Source: Desulfuromusa sp. (GTDB lineage: Bacteria; Desulfobacterota; Desulfuromonadia; Desulfuromonadales; Geopsychrobacteraceae). Taken from it: 19,980 bases of DNA. The notes beneath the pieces are model-generated. The model made no database searches. It had not been told where the DNA came from and saw nothing but the letters and a program-made list of their open reading frames with translations. The stretch spans positions 1-19,980 of the forward strand of contig JAGGWI010000074.1 in NCBI GenBank assembly GCA_021157505.1, written 5' to 3'. Shown here piece by piece: positions 15,755-19,980 of the stretch (position 1 is its first letter; each line of letters opens with the position of its first letter). Position numbers and translations under genes: made by a program.

Positions 15755-16969
15755 ATGGAAACGTCACTTTTAGCACTACGGCACGGTGGGGATGTTCTGT
15801 TTCTTTTGCTGGGTGCAATCATGGTGTTTGCCATGCATGCAGGGTTTGCTTTTCTGGAAGTGGGAACGGTTCGACAGAAAAACCAGGTGAATGCTTTTGT
15901 TAAAATTCTTTCTGACTGGTCGGTATCGACAGTTGTCTATTTTCTGATCGGTTACCCGATTGCTTACGGAATCCATTTTTATACGTCTGCTGCTGGATTG
16001 CTGGGTGATGATCAGGGTTTAGGATTGGTCCGGTTTTTTTTCCTTCTTTGCTTTGCCGCTTGTATCCCGGCGATTATTTCTGGTGGAATTGCTGAACGGG
16101 CTAAATTCTGGCCACAGGTTGTGGCCGGGGCAATCTTTGTCGGGATCTCCTACCCGCTGTTTGAATCTTTGATCTGGGGGCAAAATAGTGCTGGCCTGCA
16201 GGGGTTTTTCGAATCAACATTCGGGGCTCCATTTCACGATTTTGCCGGTAGCGTGGTGGTTCATTCCATCGGCGGCTGGCTGGCACTACCCGCTATTCTT
16301 ATCCTGGGGCCACGGATGGGGCGTTTCGTGCGGGGTAAAAGTCGGGCGATTCCGGTCAGCAATATCCCCTTTCTGGCTTTGGGGAGCTGGATCCTGGCGA
16401 TTGGCTGGTTTGGTTTTAATGTTATGAGCGCTCAATCTATCGAGGGTATTTCCGGGTTGGTTGCGGTCAATTCTCTGTTGGCGATGGTTGGTGGCGTGTT
16501 GTTTGCTTTAGTTGCCAGTAACAATGACCCGGGGTTTGTCCATAACGGCGCGTTGGCCGGGCTGATTGCCATTTGTGCTGGCTCCGACTTGATGCATCCG
16601 ATTGGTGCTTTTTTTGTTGGTGGGATTGGTTCGCTGATTTTTGTTTATGGGTTTCAGTTTGAACAGGAAAAATTGAAAATTGATGATGTCCTCGGGGTCT
16701 GGCCCCTCCATGGAGTTGTTGGCTCCTGGGGAGGAATTGCTGCCGGTATTTTTGGTTCAAGTGCTCTGGGTGGATTGGGCGGCGTATCTTTAATGGCTCA
16801 ATTGATTGGCACTCTACTGGCGGTTGTCTATGCTCTGGTGACCAGTTATGTGGTTTATACCGCGATAGATAAAATAAGTGGATTCCGGTTGAATGAAGAG
16901 CAGGAGTTTGCCGGTGCCGATTTAACAGTGCATCACGTCAATGCCTATCCGGAGGAAAATCTTAAGTAA
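15755..16969 (+). CDS. amt: Ammonium transporter, Amt/Mep/Rh family
   Basis: The 404-residue protein has about eleven hydrophobic segments and conducts ammonium/ammonia across the inner membrane. The pore twin-histidine pair is visible: His170 in DFAGSVVVHSIGG and His319 in WPLHGVVGSWGG. The Asp of HDFAGS, equivalent to E. coli AmtB D160, is kept. The C-terminal tail GFRLNEEQEFAGADLTVHH is the region that contacts GlnK in relatives. AGGAGGT lies seven bases before the ATG at 15755; the TTG three bases earlier is not needed. There is no glnK/glnB next to it, which is unusual for amt. A possible sigma-54 site lies upstream, and a repeat plus terminator follow. Confidence 0.95.
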   Translation: METSLLALRHGGDVLFLLLGAIMVFAMHAGFAFLEVGTVRQKNQVNAFVKILSDWSVSTVVYFLIGYPIAYGIHFYTSAAGLLGDDQGLGLVRFFFLLCFAACIPAIISGGIAERAKFWPQVVAGAIFVGISYPLFESLIWGQNSAGLQGFFESTFGAPFHDFAGSVVVHSIGGWLALPAILILGPRMGRFVRGKSRAIPVSNIPFLALGSWILAIGWFGFNVMSAQSIEGISGLVAVNSLLAMVGGVLFALVASNNDPGFVHNGALAGLIAICAGSDLMHPIGAFFVGGIGSLIFVYGFQFEQEKLKIDDVLGVWPLHGVVGSWGGIAAGIFGSSALGGLGGVSLMAQLIGTLLAVVYALVTSYVVYTAIDKISGFRLNEEQEFAGADLTVHHVNAYPEENLK

Positions 16970-17019
16970 AATTAATCGATAGATCCATTTGACGGCTAGC
17001 CATGGCGTAGTAAAATAGA

Positions 17020-17127
17020 TTAGGAGGCTGTCGGACTACCCATGAACTGTCTGCAAATCCGTTTGTTGGCTCAGTTCTCAACCCTCCAAATTTTCGCTTC
17101 AGTCCGTATAGTCCGACTGACTCCTAG
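17020..17127. repeat. MITE-like dispersed repeat, short copy
   Basis: About 108 bp bounded by imperfect inverted ends: TTAGGAGGCTGTCGGACTA at the left and TAGTCCGACTGACTCCTAGA at the right. The left part (CTGCAAATCCGTTTGTT) and right part (CTCCAAATTTTCGCTTCAGT, then CCGTAT) recur at 19795-19962. This copy lacks about 60 bp of internal hairpin sequence found there. It carries no ORF and lies between amt and its terminator. No clear target-site duplication was seen. Confidence 0.75.
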
Positions 17128-17170
17128 AGACTGGTTATTTTACAGGGGACGGTGGCAGTCTCCTGCCTTG

Positions 17171-17211
17171 CCCTGGATATCCTAATCCCTCCTGGAATCC
17201 AGGGTTTTTTT
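17171..17211 (+). terminator. Intrinsic terminator downstream of amt
   Basis: CCCTGGAT (17171-17178) and ATCCAGGG (17197-17204) form a perfect 8-bp stem with an 18-base loop, followed by seven T. It is the first good rightward terminator after amt, 200 bp past its stop, with the MITE-like repeat in between. Confidence 0.8.
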
Positions 17212-17231
17212 GTGCCGAATCTCCAGAAACT

Positions 17232-17269
17232 ATAAAAGGGGTACCAGATTAAGCCGGCACCCCTTTTAT
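17232..17269. terminator. Bidirectional terminator between amt and the Rrf2 gene
   Basis: ATAAAAGGGGTACC and GGCACCCCTTTTAT form a 14-bp stem with one mismatch and a 10-base loop. The A/T flanks give a U-rich 3' side in both directions. It lies 24 bp beyond the stop of the leftward Rrf2 gene and would end its transcript. Confidence 0.75.
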
Positions 17270-17292
17270 TCAGTTTTTAAGTGGTTTGTTTT

Positions 17293-17336
17293 TCAGCAGT
17301 TGCAGGTTTTCTTGCTCAGCAGTTGCAGGTTTTCTT
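17293..17336 (-). repeat. 23-bp tandem duplication covering the Rrf2 stop codon
   Basis: A 21-base unit (begins TCAGCAGTTGCAGG) at 17293-17313 recurs exactly at 17316-17336, a 23-bp period. Since 23 is not a multiple of three, the same bases are read as ENLQLLS in one copy and as KTCNC-stop in the other. The duplication therefore defines the C-terminus of the Rrf2 protein. Confidence 0.85.
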
Positions 17337-17739
17337 TTTCACGCCGTACCAGATCCGCAACACTGTAGCTTTTAAGAACTTTGGCCATTTCATGCTGTGC
17401 TTCGTGCCAGACTTCATGGGCGGAGCAGAAAGAATCACGTTGGCAGAAATCGGCATCAATCAGGCAATGGTTTAATTTTAACTGCCCTTCTTCGGCTTCA
17501 AGAATATCCAGCATGGTGATTTCACCCGGGTCTTTAGCGAGGAGAAAGCCGCCACCAACACCCCGCTGTGAATTGACAATTCCAGCCTTAATCAGGGGCT
17601 GAAAAATCTTTGTCAGAAATGCCGGAGTTACATCTTGAGTGCGGCAAATATCCTTTTTTAAGACAATACTGTCCTTTGGCTGCTGAGCTAAAAAAATAAT
17701 CGCTCTGACTGCGTACTCTGTTGCTCTTGTTATGACCAC
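17293..17739 (-). CDS. Rrf2-family transcriptional regulator with three-Cys Fe-S site
   Basis: The 148-residue protein has the Rrf2 winged helix-turn-helix (TRATEYAVRAIIFLA, then VTPAFLTKIFQPLIKAGIV and SQRGVGGGF). Cysteines 92, 99 and 105 (C-x6-C-x5-C) fit a [2Fe-2S] ligand set as in IscR/NsrR, so it probably senses iron-sulfur status, nitric oxide or redox state. No isc or suf genes are near, so targets are unknown. The start is GTG 17739, four to five bases after a full AGGAGGT. A perfect palindrome between its promoter and ribosome site suggests autoregulation. The C-terminal KKTCNC comes from a 23-bp tandem duplication and adds two Cys not typical of the family core. Confidence 0.92.
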   Translation of the reverse strand: MVITRATEYAVRAIIFLAQQPKDSIVLKKDICRTQDVTPAFLTKIFQPLIKAGIVNSQRGVGGGFLLAKDPGEITMLDILEAEEGQLKLNHCLIDADFCQRDSFCSAHEVWHEAQHEMAKVLKSYSVADLVRREKENLQLLSKKTCNC

Positions 17740-17755
17740 TCTGACCTCCTAAAAG

Positions 17756-17800
17756 ATAACTTTAAGAGTTATGAATACACTGAACGGAAATGGTTGTCAA
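17756..17800 (-). promoter_or_regulatory. Rrf2 promoter with palindromic operator
   Basis: The minus strand has a consensus -35 TTGACA (17800-17795), a 17-base spacer and TATTCA (17777-17772) as a weak -10. Directly after it ATAACTCTTAAAGTTAT (17772-17756) forms an ATAACT-N5-AGTTAT inverted repeat. The ribosome site follows within 6 bp. A repressor bound here would block the start of transcription. Confidence 0.6.
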
Positions 17801-17835
17801 TGGGCTCTTTTGTAAAGATTGAATAGGCCGGGCGC

Positions 17836-17864
17836 TTGACAGTTGATTGTTCCGGTTGCATCAT
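17836..17864 (+). promoter_or_regulatory. Promoter of gluQ
   Basis: TTGACA (17836-17841), a 17-base spacer and CATCAT (17859-17864, four of six) predict a transcription start near 17871. That is downstream of the longest in-frame start (17843) and supports the ATG at 17900 for gluQ. Confidence 0.5.
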
Positions 17865-17899
17865 CTGCGGCAATGGATAATTTTTTGCGAGACCAAAGA

Positions 17900-18826
17900 A
17901 TGAATCAGCAGCAGCAGAATCAAACGGTTGTCCCGGTCATCGGCCGCTTTGCCCCCAGCCCCACAGGACCCCTCCATTTTGGAACTCTGCTGGCGGCACT
18001 GGGGAGCTATCTATTGGCTAAATGTTCAGGTGGCCGTTGGTTGCTTCGAATTGAAGATCTTGACCCGCCGCGGGTTGTTCCGGGGGCCGCTGAGACGATG
18101 CTGAGACTACTGGAGCAGTTAGGTTTTGAGTGGGATGGTGAGATTGTCTATCAGAGTCAACGTTACGCCCGTTATCAACAGATTTTGGGGCAGCTGGATC
18201 AGGATGGGCGGGTTTTTGATTGTAGTTGTACCCGCCGGGAAATTTTAGCCAGTGCTCCACATTCAGGTGAAGAGGGTCCGGTCTACCCCGGGACGTGTCG
18301 AGGTGGAGCGCGGGGAAAGCGTAGCGAGCGGGCGATTCGATTGCGGGTTGCCGATGAGGATATCAGCTATCGTGATGGCGTCTTCGGGCTGCAGAAGCAA
18401 AATCTGGCAGAGGAGGTTGGAGATTTTATCCTCCATCGGGTCGATGGTCTGTTTGCTTATCAGTTGGCGGTCGTTGTAGATGATATTGATACCGGGATTA
18501 CCCAGGTGGTTCGTGGGGCCGATTTGCTCTCTTCAACTCCGCGACAGATCTATCTTTATCAATGCCTGAAGGTTGCTCTTCCCGAATATTTCCACCTGCC
18601 GCTGGCTTTTGGAGACAATGGCAAGAAATTGAGCAAGAGGAACGGAGATATCGGTTTGGTTACGGTTGAAAATGGTTCTGCTATGGTTTGGCGGGCGCTG
18701 GAATTTTTGGGCCAGTCACCACCGGAAGAATTGTTTCATGCGACTCCGGGCGAGTTGCTTTGCTGGGGGCGGAACAACTTTCAAGCGGCAACAATCCCGG
18801 CAGAGAACCGTCAAGTGAGATTCTAA
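17900..18826 (+). CDS. gluQ: Glutamyl-Q tRNA(Asp) synthetase
   Basis: The 308-residue protein is a truncated glutamyl-tRNA synthetase with only the catalytic part. It has RFAPSPTGPLHFG (HIGH region), LRIEDLDPPR, and KKLSKRNGD (KMSKS region). A zinc site is formed by DCSCTRRE and YPGTC. Absence of the anticodon-binding domain and the length near 300 identify GluQ, which activates Glu and attaches it to queuosine in the anticodon loop of tRNA-Asp. In-frame starts at 17843 (TTG) and 17873 (ATG) exist. The first lies within the promoter, and family alignment (few residues before GRFAPSPTG) favours ATG 17900, although its ribosome site is weak. It stands alone between the Rrf2 and lipoprotein genes. 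Confidence 0.93.
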   Translation: MNQQQQNQTVVPVIGRFAPSPTGPLHFGTLLAALGSYLLAKCSGGRWLLRIEDLDPPRVVPGAAETMLRLLEQLGFEWDGEIVYQSQRYARYQQILGQLDQDGRVFDCSCTRREILASAPHSGEEGPVYPGTCRGGARGKRSERAIRLRVADEDISYRDGVFGLQKQNLAEEVGDFILHRVDGLFAYQLAVVVDDIDTGITQVVRGADLLSSTPRQIYLYQCLKVALPEYFHLPLAFGDNGKKLSKRNGDIGLVTVENGSAMVWRALEFLGQSPPEELFHATPGELLCWGRNNFQAATIPAENRQVRF

Positions 18827-18890
18827 ACCTTTCGTATCGGGAGTTCTTCTGTTACATTTAGTTATGACATAAAAAGTCCACTCTTAGCGG

Positions 18891-18896
18891 TATAAT
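18891..18896 (+). promoter_or_regulatory. -10 box of the lipoprotein gene
   Basis: A perfect TATAAT lies 20 bp before the start, with a predicted transcription start at about 18903, just ahead of the AGGAGG ribosome site (18905-18910). The 5' leader would be very short. No clear -35 box was found at the usual distance. Confidence 0.5.
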
Positions 18897-18916
18897 GCTT
18901 TTTCAGGAGGTTTGAG

Positions 18917-19693
18917 ATGAAAAAAATGTTGGGATTTTTATTTTTAATTGTGTTACTGGCGGGTTGCAGCAGTGGAACGTTTCAGGTGCCGAAAAAAGAA
19001 TATCAAACCCGGGTCCAGGTGTTGGGAGTTCTCCCCTTGTTGGTTGATTATAATAGCCCATTGGAATATCCCCAGAAAGATAACTTGTTCAATATCCTGG
19101 CGAGTTCAGCGAGCGGTAAACACGAATTTCTGATGCAACAGTTGAAAGAAGAGAAGGGTTATTTTGATGTCCGGTCACTCTCAATCAGTCCTGAACTTAC
19201 AGCTCTTTCCCTTTTAAGTGCTGGCAGCCCTCATGATGAATCCGGCTGGCCACAAGGTTACACTTTTGATGCTGCCACTGTAGCTGAAATGGCTCGACAG
19301 AATGTGCTTGATGCGGTTCTGGTTGTGGTATTTTCCGGTGAACAGGTGAATGAAACCCGGCGATCAAGGACTAAACTTGAAACTTTGCAAACCCGCTACA
19401 GCCAAGTCCTGGCAACTGTGGCTGTCATTGATCGCGAAGGGCAAATTCTGTGGACGCTGGCGGGGGAGGATAGTTTCCAGGCGTTGCCTCTGCAATATCC
19501 CGACTTTGACGAGGCATATTATAATAAAACTGACCTTGTGCGGGTCAAAAATATCAGCTTATCCGGGGTAGAACGGGCCTTGGATGAAGCTTCCAGCAAA
19601 GATGGTGAAGCGGTTCTGCCCAAAATGTACAAAAAACTATTTAAGGAGATCTCTGCGGGAATCAGCCCCGGTGTGTTCGGTGGCTTGAACTGA
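18917..19693 (+). CDS. Putative lipoprotein of unknown function
   Basis: The 258-residue protein starts with a classic lipoprotein signal (MKKMLGFLFLIVLLAGCSSG, lipidated Cys17), so it is exported and anchored in the inner or outer membrane. The mature part begins with a strand-rich segment (VQVLGVLPLLVDYN). Later it has AATVAEMARQNVLDAVLVVV, then LATVAVIDREGQILWTLAGE, an alpha/beta pattern seen in small periplasmic lipoproteins that read as open-ended binding domains. I do not recognise a named family with confidence. AGGAGG lies six bases before the ATG. It follows gluQ by 90 bp but has its own -10 box. Confidence 0.88.
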   Translation: MKKMLGFLFLIVLLAGCSSGTFQVPKKEYQTRVQVLGVLPLLVDYNSPLEYPQKDNLFNILASSASGKHEFLMQQLKEEKGYFDVRSLSISPELTALSLLSAGSPHDESGWPQGYTFDAATVAEMARQNVLDAVLVVVFSGEQVNETRRSRTKLETLQTRYSQVLATVAVIDREGQILWTLAGEDSFQALPLQYPDFDEAYYNKTDLVRVKNISLSGVERALDEASSKDGEAVLPKMYKKLFKEISAGISPGVFGGLN

Positions 19694-19763
19694 CGCTGTC
19701 GAAGCGATCCTCACTGAATTGTTATTATCCTGCCAATTTGTAATAAAAATCAGCTGTCTTTAT

Positions 19764-19787
19764 TTCCCCGCAGTTTACTGCGGGGAA
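19764..19787. terminator. Strong hairpin after the lipoprotein gene
   Basis: TTCCCCGCAG and CTGCGGGGAA form a perfect 10-bp stem with loop TTTA, 70 bp past the lipoprotein stop. On the plus strand it is not followed by a T-run. On the minus strand AAATAAAG follows. It probably ends or protects the lipoprotein transcript, but it is not a textbook intrinsic terminator. Confidence 0.55.
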
Positions 19788-19794
19788 GCTTATC

Positions 19795-19962
19795 TGGGAG
19801 GCTGTCGGACACTCCACGAACTGGCTGCAAATCCGTTTGTTTGGACCATTTTTCAGCTCCTTTTTGCCCCATAGCTATGGCTATGAGCCTGCAAACGAGC
19901 TAAAAACTGTTCTCAAACCTCCAAATTTTCGCTTCAGTCCGTATCGTCCGACAGTCTCCTAG
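19795..19962. repeat. MITE-like dispersed repeat, long copy with internal hairpin
   Basis: About 168 bp with imperfect inverted ends (GGGAGGCTGTCGGAC at left, GTCCGACAGTCTCC at right). It shares its outer parts with 17020-17127. The extra middle segment (about 19850-19910) contains CATAGCTATGGCTATG, a perfect 6-bp stem. It is flanked by TTTTTCAGCTC and GAGCTAAAAA, so the insert folds into a longer imperfect hairpin. No ORF is present. Confidence 0.75.
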
Positions 19963-19980
19963 CAGGCTGTTGAAAAACTA
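19962..19980 (+). other. Possible edge of another dispersed repeat
   Basis: The last 19 bases (GCAGGCTGTTGAAAAACTA) directly abut the MITE-like repeat. They look like the start of a further repeat that I have seen at repeat or transposon edges in related bacteria; this is memory only and the element is cut by the window end. Confidence 0.25.

Noticed and set aside
17293..17336. CRISPR-like direct repeats
   Set aside because: Only two units with a 2-base gap inside a coding end; no array.
17843..17899. Longer gluQ N-terminus from TTG 17843
   Set aside because: It starts inside the predicted promoter and lacks a ribosome site; family members begin close to the GRFAPSPTG motif.
1..19980. tRNA, rRNA, complete insertion sequence or CRISPR array
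   Set aside because: No cloverleaf, rRNA core, transposase ORF or repeat-spacer series was recognised by eye; a tRNAscan or CRISPR search would be decisive.

Overview
The window looks like chromosome of a Gram-negative bacterium of moderate GC, most likely a member of the Desulfuromonadales/Geobacter group. The grounds are indirect: a TamA/TamB outer-membrane pair, a diverged EF-G paralogue, a SAM-I riboswitch in front of metX, REP-like GGGGACAG palindromes, and small Cys-rich and unknown proteins that I associate with that group from memory. Taxonomy was not tested.

Layout. Positions 2-988 (+) hold the C-terminal end of an RTX (calcium-binding repeat) protein. It converges on a long leftward block, 12324 to 1124 (-), that reads as one operon: MBL-fold hydrolase, an unknown 602-aa protein, EF-G paralogue, SGNH/GDSL hydrolase, TamA, TamB. 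Gaps are 23 and 18 bp, then two start/stop contacts, with one 107-bp gap before tamA. A divergent 55-aa four-Cys protein (12449-12616, +) sits next to the operon head.

Region 12617-14036 is accessory. On the minus strand, a LexA-type palindrome overlaps a good -35/-10 pair immediately after metX. It is followed by a ribosome site, a 37-codon ORF containing an intrinsic terminator, and then dinD. The dinD stop overlaps the start of a DNA methyltransferase (mod) gene that is cut after about 35 codons and joined, in another frame, to the last codons of a type III-like restriction (res) gene. I read this as the scar of an SOS-linked dinD-mod-res island whose restriction-modification core was deleted. 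It is the most interesting part of the window.

Region 14037-15540 (-) is metX with a long leader: TTGACA promoter, SAM-I aptamer, intrinsic terminator, REP-like palindromes, then a GTG start. Thus methionine synthesis is probably shut off by S-adenosylmethionine. Region 15676-16969 (+) is an ammonium transporter with a possible sigma-54 site. A MITE-like repeat separates it from its terminator. An Rrf2 regulator (17293-17739, -) has a perfect palindrome between its promoter and ribosome site. Then come gluQ (17900-18826, +), which makes glutamyl-queuosine on tRNA-Asp, and a lipoprotein of unknown role (18917-19693, +). The window ends in a second, longer copy of the MITE-like repeat.

I saw no tRNA or rRNA gene, no CRISPR array and no complete insertion sequence. 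Several start codons were moved from the longest ORF to the codon with the best ribosome site; the reasons are given per gene.
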